Source: a bacterium (GTDB lineage: Bacteria > Armatimonadota > Chthonomonadetes > Chthonomonadales > CAJBBX01). Taken from it: a DNA stretch of 40,631 nucleotides. The notes beneath the pieces were generated by a model. The model made no database searches, was not told where the DNA came from, and worked only from the letters and a program-made list of their open reading frames with translations. Both the position numbers and the translations under genes were made by a program. The stretch's first letter is position 1. Each line of letters begins with the position of its first letter. Positions 7,735 through 15,876 of this stretch are shown here, one piece after another. Where the stretch lies: positions 1 through 40,631 of the forward strand of contig JAJZOL010000130.1 in assembly GCA_021811565.1 (NCBI GenBank). Reading direction: 5' to 3'.

Positions 7735-10023
7735 ATGATTCGAACCAAACAAATGAACGCGTCGGATTCACATAGCAGAAGAAAATCGGACATCTTCGGT
7801 TTACTCCTTTTTTTCATCGGAGTAATCAGTTTCCTGGCCCTCACGTGGCCTCAAAACGGAGTGATCCCCCCTTTCATCGATTACTCTTTGCGATTAGTCG
7901 CCGGCACAGGTGCATACCTACCCCCCATCATCGCCATGTATGTGGGAGCGATGTTCCTCATTGGTTATGATCGTCTCAGTTTCACGCATTCCACAGTGGG
8001 ATCCATACTCCTTTTTTTCACCTATGTGATTTGGAGGCACATCACCACCCCCTCTGCATTACATGATGTATCCTTTGACACCAACCATTTCCTTCACGCA
8101 GGCGGAATTGTAGGTGCGGTTTTCGGAGTTATCTTTTATCGACTTTTCGGGTTCGTAACATCATATGTGATTTTAATATTAATGGCGTGCATCTCCGTTG
8201 TTTTATTGGTTGACAAACCGTTCATCGAGCTCCTCGCCTATCTGCGGAAACCGGCGGACATAGGGGTGAATGCAGTGAAAAAGCGCATTAGCGACGGAGA
8301 AGTGATTTTACGAAGAAAGAAAGCCGATTCGAATAAGTTGGCAGCGCCGGAGGATATCGTCGTTTCTCCATCGGCGTCGCAAAGCGACAAGGAATCAAAA
8401 CCAAAGCGTATCCGGCTGTTTCCAAAGCTTTCGAGTAAATCCGTTCCCGACGATGGAACCCAACTCACGCTGCCGCTCCAAGACCCCTACCACGCCGAGC
8501 CGAAAATAGAGGTTGAAACGGACATCGTTCTCTCCTCGGAGCGATCCAAGGCGGGGTCGAATTCTCACGACCACTCAACAGAAGCGGGCTCCTTTGAGCC
8601 TCCACCACTGTCCCTACTCAAGGATCCCGTCCAACCTCCAAAGCGGTCCCAGCAGGAACTCGCCGATAAGATTCGGATATTGGAACAGACTTTAGATCAA
8701 TTCAACATCGGCTCAAACGTGGTTGAAATCGCACATGGTCCAACAATCACCCGATATGAAATTCAACTCGCACCAGGCATTAAGGTAAGTAAAATCGCAT
8801 CTCTTGCGGATAACTTGGCGATGGCTCTAGCGGCGATAAATGTACGAGTGGAGGCGCCAATTCCCGGTAAATCCGCCATTGGCGTTGAGGTGCCAAACGC
8901 AACGCCTAGCATTGTGACACTCAAAGAGTGTTTGGAATCCCCTGAACTTAAAAAAGCGAGCAAGCTCACCTTCGCATTGGGCAAGGATGTCGCAGGCGCC
9001 ACGCGCTTCGCCGATCTCACCAAGATGCCTCACCTTTTAATCGGCGGTTCAACGAACTCAGGCAAATCCGTCTGTCTGAACGTGCTCATCGCCACTATGC
9101 TTTTTCGCGCCACTCCCAATGAGGTTCAATTCATCATGATTGACCCCAAACGAGTTGAGCTGTCTCTCTGGGATGGCATACCCCATCTGATGCACCCCGT
9201 CGTGAAGGATGTAAAACAGGCGGCGGGAATCTTTCGTGCGGCGTTGAAGGAGATGGACCATAGATACGATCTCTTCGCACGAATAGGCACACGCAATATC
9301 GATGGTTACAATTCAAAGGTGGATTTCGAGGAACGACTGCCGTATCTGGTCATTGTAGTGGATGAACTTGCAGATCTGATGATGCAAGCCGCTGCGGAGA
9401 TCGAAACCTCCATCTGCCGCTTGGCGCAGTTGGCGCGCGCCACTGGCATACACCTGGTCATCGCTACGCAGCGACCGTCGGTGGACGTGATCACCGGTTT
9501 GATCAAGGCGAACATCTCCTCCCGTATTGCATTCGCGGTATCGAGCCAAGTCGATAGCAGAACCATTTTAGACCAAACGGGCGCGGAACGCCTAATCGGG
9601 AGAGGGGATATGCTCTTTATGCCGATTGACGCGATGAAACCCATGAGAATGCAGGGGTGCTTTCTCTCGGAGCAGGAAACAAATGACTTGGTGAAATATC
9701 TCAAGGAAAGAAATACTACGTCAAACTACACTCTTACGCCAGTGGACGTGGGAACGTCAAGCGGCGGATTCTCAAATGATCCGGACGGAGAGGATGATGA
9801 TGAATTTTACGAAGCAGCTGTGAAATTGGTCGTGTTGAACGGCCAAGCCTCCACCTCAATGCTTCAAAGAAGGTTCAAAATCGGCTATACCAGGGCGGCG
9901 CGTCTCATCGACAATATGCAGGACCGAGGAATTGTCGGTCCACCCGATGGAGCGAAGCCAAGAGAGATACTCATTTCCCGGGATGAGGTTGATCGTATGT
10001 TTGACGACAACCCCTTCAAGTGA
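7735..10023 (+). CDS. ftsK: DNA translocase FtsK/SpoIIIE
   Basis: FtsK is a membrane-anchored hexameric motor that pumps chromosomal DNA through the closing septum. The 762-residue protein shows hydrophobic helices at about 20-40, 50-80, 85-105 and 120-165. A charged, Pro/Ser-rich linker (about 180-305) follows, then the alpha-beta motor with Walker A GGSTNSGKS (437-445) and Walker B LVIVVDELADL (near 541), and finally a C-terminal winged-helix gamma domain from about 690 (EAAVKLVVLNGQ to the GIVGPPDG wing) that reads KOPS-type polarity sequences. The linker is short, as in SpoIIIE and unlike E. coli FtsK. The ATG at 7735 lacks a Shine-Dalgarno sequence, and ATG 7753 is an alternative start. 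Confidence 0.95.
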   Translation: MIRTKQMNASDSHSRRKSDIFGLLLFFIGVISFLALTWPQNGVIPPFIDYSLRLVAGTGAYLPPIIAMYVGAMFLIGYDRLSFTHSTVGSILLFFTYVIWRHITTPSALHDVSFDTNHFLHAGGIVGAVFGVIFYRLFGFVTSYVILILMACISVVLLVDKPFIELLAYLRKPADIGVNAVKKRISDGEVILRRKKADSNKLAAPEDIVVSPSASQSDKESKPKRIRLFPKLSSKSVPDDGTQLTLPLQDPYHAEPKIEVETDIVLSSERSKAGSNSHDHSTEAGSFEPPPLSLLKDPVQPPKRSQQELADKIRILEQTLDQFNIGSNVVEIAHGPTITRYEIQLAPGIKVSKIASLADNLAMALAAINVRVEAPIPGKSAIGVEVPNATPSIVTLKECLESPELKKASKLTFALGKDVAGATRFADLTKMPHLLIGGSTNSGKSVCLNVLIATMLFRATPNEVQFIMIDPKRVELSLWDGIPHLMHPVVKDVKQAAGIFRAALKEMDHRYDLFARIGTRNIDGYNSKVDFEERLPYLVIVVDELADLMMQAAAEIETSICRLAQLARATGIHLVIATQRPSVDVITGLIKANISSRIAFAVSSQVDSRTILDQTGAERLIGRGDMLFMPIDAMKPMRMQGCFLSEQETNDLVKYLKERNTTSNYTLTPVDVGTSSGGFSNDPDGEDDDEFYEAAVKLVVLNGQASTSMLQRRFKIGYTRAARLIDNMQDRGIVGPPDGAKPREILISRDEVDRMFDDNPFK

Positions 10024-10131
10024 TGCGATCGCATTCTATGACTGATTGAATTCACATGCGAAGCATATAACGCTTTTGATTGAATGGAAACCCACGGCAC
10101 ATCTGATTCCACTATTTTTCGGAGACGACAC

Positions 10132-13100
10132 ATGCGATTTAAACGTATCCTAATGACTTTTGCCATTCTTCTTCCGCTGCTCTTTCTCTTTTCCCTCCGT
10201 TCCTTCGCGCTGAGTGCGGTTCCTCTGCATAACGGTGTGAATCGCCTCGATGACATTGGCATGTACAATGTGACTTATAAATACTACGGCGGATCAAGCG
10301 GGGAGATGCCTGTTGGATGGGTGTCCTATTTCGACGACACAACAGGGGTCGCCTGCATGCCATTTGGAATTCAAAATGGAAAACATGCATTCCTCCTTCA
10401 TCCTCCATGGAGAAACGGGACCGGCGTTTCCAATCAAATTTATGACTTGCACCTGCCCAAGGCGAAGAGTGTGTATCTCCGTTTCGCGGTTGCGCTAAGC
10501 GATGAAGCGGCGCAGCCTGGAAAATCCGACGGCGTCGGTTTTCACGTGTATCTTAACAACAAGCAGATAATGTACCGACTTAAAAAGGACGCAAAATGGA
10601 CTGATTACCAGTTTGACCTTACCCCTTACGCCGGACAAACGATTGAACTCCGTTTTGAAACAGATCCCGGGCCAAAGCATGATCCTAGTTTTGATTTCGC
10701 CCTGTGGGGGGACAGAGAGATAGTCGTGAACGGATCCGGTAAATTCACTCCGCATTTGAAATGGAATGAATCAGCGGTAACCGTTCGCTTCTCGCCACAT
10801 CCAAGCGATTTATTGCAAGGGATCACGATGGAATCAGCCGGTGTGAGCATCAATGTGGGTTTGGGATCCGCGATAGATTTCAACGCACTGCAATCCTCCA
10901 AGGATTCAAGCTTAATAAAAACGATTGTGCAATATCCTGAAACCACTAAAAATGAAGTTAAAAGAGTGGCGAAATATGTCGTACACGGGAAACCCATCAC
11001 CGTGACAGCCACTTTGAAATTCATACCTCCGTATACAATCCGTGCGATCGTTCATTCCGACTCTCATCATATCTCCGCAGTGCATTTCGGAACATTCGGA
11101 CCGCTGGATTATCGTAAAACCATATCCGTGCCATACTATGGCAACGTGATTTACATGCCGGATAAAATGCTGTTCGCCAACACCTATATCGATTACACCG
11201 TATCCCAAGCGAGCGATTTGAATGGATACACCGCCGAATATCTCCCATTGACATCGGGTATTCGAAATCCGGTGTATGAAGTGGGTAATTATCTCGTTTC
11301 CCCAATGCTTAAGGATGTTCTCCCAGCACCGCCGAATCCTCCATCGCCCTATCGCAAACTGCTTTCTAACAAGGTGATTTTGGATACCTGGGGCGGGAAT
11401 TTCAAGGAGAACGGGGAATGGTTAAAAACATTGGCGAGCTATCATCTCACCCATTTCGCCACGATCGTTCATGTATGGCAAAATGGCGGTTACGACAACA
11501 AACTTCCTAACACGCTACCCGCAAACGCGGATCTGGGCGGCAACACAGGATTGAGATCGTGGATATCCACCGCCGAGAAGTTGGGGGAACTGATTGGAGT
11601 TCATGAGAATTATGTGGATTTCTACCCGAACGCGGCTCTATATGATGTGAATAATGTCGCCAGAGATTCAAACGGTAACCTTATTCCTGCCTGGAAGAAC
11701 CTCATACAATCCTATGCGATGGCGCCCACGGAGATATTGCATTATGCGAGAATGATCACACCCCAAGTTCAAAAAGAGCTTCATCCAAACATGAGTTATC
11801 TCGACGTTCACTCCGCCGTTCCCCCTTGGTTCCATGTGGATTTTCGAGCGAATGTCCCGGGCGCCGGTAAATTCCACACCGTTTTTGAAGCACATAAGAA
11901 CCTTTGGAAACTATTCCGCGAAGTCCATCATGGCCCCGTTCTCGGCGAAGGCGCAAACCATTGGTATTGGAGCGGATTGCTTGACGGTGTGGAGGCGCAG
12001 TTCGGAGTGGGATGGCCCGCAAATCAGGGACAGACAGCCCCCCTCTTCGTGAATTTTGATCTGGATCGTATTCATCCTCTGCAATTCAACCATGGTATGG
12101 GCTATATTGAACGATGGCTCGCCTCGGGTTACACGGGAGACTGGCAGCATCGCGTTCCTGATGCGAAAACCTTGGATCAGTATCGTATGCAGGAGATCGC
12201 ATATGGGCACGCCGGCTTCGTTGCAGGGCAATTTTATAAAAATCTCCCCTTCGTATGGGAGGAGCACAATCTGCTATGGCCAATCACATCGCAGTATGCA
12301 ACGGCAAAGGCATCGTTAATTCTTTACGATGTTCATGGCAGGATGCTCCCCATAGAGCAAGCTATCGCCGCAGATAATCCTCTCAATCGCGTTTACGTTC
12401 AATACAACGACGGACTTCGCGTTTGGGCGAACGGCGCAAAACAGCATTGGAATGTCGGAGCGGAGTTGCCGCAATATGGATGGGAGGTCAAAGGCAAAAA
12501 TCTATTCGCCGCAACCGCAATCCGGGACGATGTGGTATCCGACTATTTGGAAACCCAAAATATGATATTCGCGAACTCCAGAACGGATATGCAAACCAGA
12601 CCGCGTATATGGGAAGCGACGCCTTACGTTCCGTCCTTCCACCAAACCGGTCCGCGTCAATTCGACATCACTTACGCCTGGCGCACCAAGGAAAAATTGC
12701 CGCAAGGCTATGTGATTTTCATCCATCTGACAAACCCACAGGATAGCTCGAATGAGGGTATCGTTCTGCAGACATCTTCGGGTATCGCCTCATCTCCAAG
12801 TCAATGGAGCCTCGGGGATACGGTTGGAAGTCCCGTGTCCGTAACGCTTCCGGATACTCTGAAAGACGGTTCCTATATTCTGTATACGGGCATGTACAAT
12901 CCGGAGCCGCAAGGCAACAGGCTTAATCTAACAGGCTTGAATGATGGAAACAATCGCTATATGATTGGAACATTGACCTTGTCAAACAATGGAGCCGACC
13001 TAAGTTTCAAACCGGTTCCGCTCGAAGAATCCATTAAAGAAGGTACGCTCCCACCGGAAAGACATGTAAACCTTAAAGGGGTTATGGTAGATTTCGGAAA

Positions 13101-13356
13101 GGTGGCAACGAATGGTAGTATCCTGATGAATAAGAACAAAACAGGAGACTGGCTCATCGTTCCGTTCCCTCGCACTCGTCAATTCACAATACGACTGAAA
13201 GAGAAAGACTTCAATATCTCCAAAGCAAATCCGGCTTTGGAGGCGTTAAACAGCGATTACAAAGTGGTGAAAAACATGCCGGTTGAACGAACCAATGGAT
13301 GGCTTCAATTCACGGCTAACACGATTCCGGGGGCGGTCTATTATCGCCTAAAATAG
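10132..13356 (+). CDS. Large secreted glycoside-hydrolase-like protein (DUF5696/GH101-like)
   Basis: This 1074-residue exported protein starts with a signal peptide (MRFKRILMTFAILLPLLFLF, then SLRSFALS). An N-terminal NPCBM-like beta-sandwich (about 85-205, with YLRFAVALSD and IELRFETD) precedes further beta structure. A TIM-barrel-like centre (about 420-720) contains YLDVH (D558) and VLGEG (E606), a spacing of acids that recalls the nucleophile and acid/base of GH101 and DUF5696 proteins. C-terminal beta-sandwiches follow (FDITYAWRTKEKLPQGYVIF onward). Hydrolysis of an extracellular glycan is the likely role; the substrate is unknown. I chose ATG 10132 because GGAG lies 7 nt before it and the signal peptide then begins correctly; an in-frame ATG at 10084 has neither. 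Confidence 0.65.
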   Translation: MRFKRILMTFAILLPLLFLFSLRSFALSAVPLHNGVNRLDDIGMYNVTYKYYGGSSGEMPVGWVSYFDDTTGVACMPFGIQNGKHAFLLHPPWRNGTGVSNQIYDLHLPKAKSVYLRFAVALSDEAAQPGKSDGVGFHVYLNNKQIMYRLKKDAKWTDYQFDLTPYAGQTIELRFETDPGPKHDPSFDFALWGDREIVVNGSGKFTPHLKWNESAVTVRFSPHPSDLLQGITMESAGVSINVGLGSAIDFNALQSSKDSSLIKTIVQYPETTKNEVKRVAKYVVHGKPITVTATLKFIPPYTIRAIVHSDSHHISAVHFGTFGPLDYRKTISVPYYGNVIYMPDKMLFANTYIDYTVSQASDLNGYTAEYLPLTSGIRNPVYEVGNYLVSPMLKDVLPAPPNPPSPYRKLLSNKVILDTWGGNFKENGEWLKTLASYHLTHFATIVHVWQNGGYDNKLPNTLPANADLGGNTGLRSWISTAEKLGELIGVHENYVDFYPNAALYDVNNVARDSNGNLIPAWKNLIQSYAMAPTEILHYARMITPQVQKELHPNMSYLDVHSAVPPWFHVDFRANVPGAGKFHTVFEAHKNLWKLFREVHHGPVLGEGANHWYWSGLLDGVEAQFGVGWPANQGQTAPLFVNFDLDRIHPLQFNHGMGYIERWLASGYTGDWQHRVPDAKTLDQYRMQEIAYGHAGFVAGQFYKNLPFVWEEHNLLWPITSQYATAKASLILYDVHGRMLPIEQAIAADNPLNRVYVQYNDGLRVWANGAKQHWNVGAELPQYGWEVKGKNLFAATAIRDDVVSDYLETQNMIFANSRTDMQTRPRIWEATPYVPSFHQTGPRQFDITYAWRTKEKLPQGYVIFIHLTNPQDSSNEGIVLQTSSGIASSPSQWSLGDTVGSPVSVTLPDTLKDGSYILYTGMYNPEPQGNRLNLTGLNDGNNRYMIGTLTLSNNGADLSFKPVPLEESIKEGTLPPERHVNLKGVMVDFGKVATNGSILMNKNKTGDWLIVPFPRTRQFTIRLKEKDFNISKANPALEALNSDYKVVKNMPVERTNGWLQFTANTIPGAVYYRLK

Positions 13357-13362
13357 ATCTGG

Positions 13363-13395
13363 ACGACTTGCATCGAATAGCTCGAAGCAAGTCGT
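13363..13395. terminator. Bidirectional hairpin between convergent genes
   Basis: ACGACTTGC (13363-13371) and GCAAGTCGT (13387-13395) form a perfect 9-bp stem. Short T-rich tails follow on both strands. It lies in the 46-bp gap between the large secreted protein (+) and the siroheme decarboxylase gene (-). Confidence 0.55.
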
Positions 13396-13402
13396 TTCCA
13401 AT

Positions 13403-14524
13403 TTAATTCAGTTGTTCCGGGGTCCAGGTGAAGTATTTCACCCGGACCTTTTTATACTCACGGGTACTGTATAATTTGGCGTAATTGCTTATACCGGTTT
13501 TTCGTGAAATGTCATCGAGTACTGATTCGCACTCCTCCACGCTTCGCCCATGCACCATGGAAAACATATTGAAGGGCCAGTCAGGGGGATAGGCGGGTCG
13601 TTGATAACAGTGGCTCACTGCGGCGTACTCCGCCATCATATTCCCGATCTCCTCCATCCGTTCGTCTGGAATAACCCATACGCCCATGGCGTTTGCGGAG
13701 AAACCCGCGCTGCGGTGTCTTAAGACCGCGCTGTAGCGTCGCATCACACCCCTCGTTTGAAAATCTCTCGCCATTTCGAAGAGTTCATTTTGCGTTAATC
13801 CCTCTCCGAACTTCTCAGCAATGTTACGGAATGGCTCCTCAATCAAGGGCAAATCTCTTTGCAACGCCCGAATGGCGCTGATCTCTATGTCCGTTAACTT
13901 TTGAGCATCTCTAAAGCCCTTGACGACGGGACCTTTCTCTTTGCGCGTAGCAGGCTCTTCCCCCAGTGTATCCAGCTTCACACCAATCTTGAATAGCTTG
14001 ATGGTTGGCAGAATGATCGACAATTCGGCGCCGCTTTTTCGTTTAAGCCTATCCACCTCCCTTTCCAAACTCGCCGTGCCCGGAATAGTGAGAGTGAACC
14101 AGAGGTTAAACGGGTGGTTCCTTCTATAATTGTGGCTCACGCCCGGATGGCCGCTGACGACCCTCGCCCCCTCATCCAGGTGATCCTCATTCAACTTAAA
14201 AGCCACCAATGTGCTGCGATATCCAAGGCTTCGCGAATCAAATATCGCAGATATCTGCCTAATCGCCCCCGATTTTAATCGCCTTATGCGTTCAATCACC
14301 TCCGTCTCGGATAGTGATAATAAGCGGCCAATTTCCAGAAAGGGTCTTTCCGACAAAGGAAAGCTGGATTGAATTTCGTTTAAGAGCAGTTTATCCTTCT
14401 GATCCAGTTCAATGGGATGAGTCTCCACAAAAGATTCACGGGGTTCATCACAGATAGGGCATTTATCAGGAGCTGTCTCCCCCTCGAATCGATATTCGCA
14501 CTCCCTACACTCCCAACACCTCAT
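13403..14524 (-). CDS. ahbAB: Single-chain siroheme decarboxylase AhbA-AhbB with rubredoxin-like N-terminus
   Basis: Siroheme decarboxylase removes two acetate carboxyls from siroheme to give didecarboxysiroheme, on the route to heme (Ahb pathway) or heme d1. In the 373-residue product, residues 3-25 hold C3, C6, C9, C22 and C25 in a rubredoxin/zinc-ribbon pattern (CRECEYRF then CPIC). Residues about 38-180 form one Lrp/AsnC-like module with SHNYRRNHPFNLWF (His 131), typical of AhbA. Residues about 208-350 form a second with SHCYQRPAYPPDWPFNMF (His 305), typical of AhbB. The two subunits are usually separate. I chose ATG 14524 because AAGGAG lies 7 nt before it; the in-frame ATG at 14554 has no such site. 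No other heme gene is nearby. The 84-bp palindrome copy 2 lies 45 bp upstream. Confidence 0.85.
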   Translation of the reverse strand: MRCWECRECEYRFEGETAPDKCPICDEPRESFVETHPIELDQKDKLLLNEIQSSFPLSERPFLEIGRLLSLSETEVIERIRRLKSGAIRQISAIFDSRSLGYRSTLVAFKLNEDHLDEGARVVSGHPGVSHNYRRNHPFNLWFTLTIPGTASLEREVDRLKRKSGAELSIILPTIKLFKIGVKLDTLGEEPATRKEKGPVVKGFRDAQKLTDIEISAIRALQRDLPLIEEPFRNIAEKFGEGLTQNELFEMARDFQTRGVMRRYSAVLRHRSAGFSANAMGVWVIPDERMEEIGNMMAEYAAVSHCYQRPAYPPDWPFNMFSMVHGRSVEECESVLDDISRKTGISNYAKLYSTREYKKVRVKYFTWTPEQLN

Positions 14525-14569
14525 AAAATATCTCCTTGTATGCTCTTCAAGCATAAATATCTCAATAAA

Positions 14570-14653
14570 GGTAATTGCAAAATTTAGAAAATAAGGTTGT
14601 TTCGGTCATTTCACGCTTGGCGTAACATCTGAAAATCAAATATTGCAATTACC
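14570..14653. repeat. 84-bp palindromic element, copy 2
   Basis: GGTAATTGCAA (14570-14580) and TTGCAATTACC (14643-14653) are perfect terminal inverted repeats, and pairing continues with one mismatch for several more bases. Length and ends match copy 1 at 1269-1352. It lies in the 455-bp gap between the divergent siroheme decarboxylase and flagellar genes, so it could affect the leader of the former. Confidence 0.7.
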
Positions 14654-14693
14654 TGTATAGGTTATCATCTATTTTCAAGTCAATTCCATCCGG

Positions 14694-14891
14694 TCAATGC
14701 GCATGTGAAGCATACTCAAAGTCATACGCTCGGATTTCACACCTACCTGATGATAAATCCTTATGCACCTCAATGCCAATTACACACCCGATAGAACGAT
14801 AAGAACTCCCATCCCGATAGTATGACGGATCATAATCCGCATTTCTCATTTTACGATCTTGATTCTTATCTATCTCTACCATAAAAAACAT
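14694..14891 (-). CDS. Doubtful small ORF (65 codons)
   Basis: The open frame encodes an acidic, Tyr/Asp-rich peptide containing GCVIGIEVHKDLS. No Shine-Dalgarno sequence precedes either possible start (14891 or 14882), and the opposite strand here carries the flagellar promoter. It may be a chance frame or a gene remnant. I list it because its composition looks protein-like; I recognise no family. Confidence 0.25.
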   Translation of the reverse strand: MFFMVEIDKNQDRKMRNADYDPSYYRDGSSYRSIGCVIGIEVHKDLSSGRCEIRAYDFEYASHAH

Positions 14892-14892
14892 C

Positions 14893-14920
14893 TAAAGATT
14901 ACCGTATTCCTATCCGACAA
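14893..14920 (+). promoter_or_regulatory. Sigma28 (FliA/SigD)-like promoter for the flagellar run
   Basis: TAAAGATT (14893-14900), 12 nt and TCCGACAA (14913-14920) closely match the flagellar sigma28 pattern TAAAGTTT-N11-GCCGATAA; counted from TAAA the spacer is 16. The predicted start near 14928 leaves about 50 nt to flgF, whose leader carries AAGGAGG. The same -35 and -10 boxes do not resemble sigma70. Confidence 0.5.
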
Positions 14921-14979
14921 TCCATGTAAGAAACAATGTTAAAAAAGCCGCGAAACATGGAAAGGAGGCGACGCACAGC

Positions 14980-15735
14980 ATGTTCAGAGGCATATACACC
15001 GCCGCTACCGGGATGATCGCCCAGGAAACAGCATTGGATACCATCGCCAACAACCTTGCCAATATCAATACCGTTGGATTTAAAAAGGATACTCCCACAT
15101 TTCAGGAATTGAGTCAGATGGCGATTGATCGAATTCAAGGTTCCCCGGAACAATCCGCCCAATATGTTGGAGTTCTCGGAATGGGGACATCCCCCGCGCA
15201 ATCCTTTACGAATTACACGGAAGGAGAACTTACCAACACCAAAAACCCGTTAAACTTGGCGATTGTAGGAGACGGTTTTTTCTCGGTTCAAACGGCGCAG
15301 GGGGTTCGATACACTCGCAACGGCAATTTTCATTTGCAACCGGTCAATAAAACCACCGCCTATTTGGCTGATGAAAACAACGAGTATGTGCTCGGACAAA
15401 AGGGGCCGATCAATCTAGATAAAGCGCAATCCATCTCCATCACATCCAATGGCAATGTGTATGCGGACGGAAAGCTAATAGACCAGCTAAAGGTCGTGAA
15501 CGCCCCGGTGACAGCTATCAGCAAGGATGGGAATAACTTGTTCTCTATCAATGGTGCAACCGTTCCATCCAAGGCGCAAGTGAAACAGGGTTTTCTGGAA
15601 CAGGCGAATGTTAACGCTGTCAAAGCCATGGTTCAGATGATCGCCGTGCAACGGGCTTACGAAGCCGCGCAACACGCCATAACCGCACAGGACAGCACTT
15701 TATCGCAGACGGTAAGCGATTTGCCTAAGACATAA
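14980..15735 (+). CDS. flgF: Flagellar basal-body rod protein, FlgF/FlgG type
   Basis: This is a structural protein of the flagellar rod. The 251 residues start with the conserved rod/hook D0 helix (MFRGIYTAATGMIAQETALD, then TIANNLANINTVGFKKD) and end with the matching C-terminal helix (VQMIAVQRAYEAAQHAI). The middle contains NPLNLAIVGDGFFSVQT, the signature shared by FlgF and FlgG. Being first of the pair, upstream of a canonical FlgG, it is best called FlgF; by sequence it could be a second FlgG paralogue. It is the first gene of the eleven-gene flagellar run and is preceded by a sigma28-like promoter. The 141-nt gap to flgG is the longest inside the run. Confidence 0.88.
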   Translation: MFRGIYTAATGMIAQETALDTIANNLANINTVGFKKDTPTFQELSQMAIDRIQGSPEQSAQYVGVLGMGTSPAQSFTNYTEGELTNTKNPLNLAIVGDGFFSVQTAQGVRYTRNGNFHLQPVNKTTAYLADENNEYVLGQKGPINLDKAQSISITSNGNVYADGKLIDQLKVVNAPVTAISKDGNNLFSINGATVPSKAQVKQGFLEQANVNAVKAMVQMIAVQRAYEAAQHAITAQDSTLSQTVSDLPKT

Positions 15736-15775
15736 ATGAGACACATTTCATTTCGGCTGGACCTACCCCGGTACG

Positions 15776-15860
15776 CATCGGGATGGAAGCCGAAGAACGC
15801 TCCCGAATGACAGACGGAGCTTACTACGATTCTTCGAGATATCCTCGATACGGGTATCTC
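15776..15860 (+). other. Structured leader before flgG
   Basis: CATCGGGA (15776-15783) pairs with TCCCG(A)ATG (15801-15809, one bulged A) around a loop containing GGA. A second stem, GAGATA/TATCTC (15836-15841 with 15855-15860), stands just before the AGGAG site of flgG. I recognise no known riboswitch class here. A GGA in a loop plus a GGA in the ribosome binding site is the sort of layout CsrA binds, which is inference. Confidence 0.35.
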
Positions 15861-15876
15861 CCATCAGGAGTATACG

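Noticed and set aside
15736-15876. Possible cyclic-di-GMP riboswitch before flgG
   Set aside because: The conserved cyclic-di-GMP class I and II core sequences are absent; only generic stems are visible.
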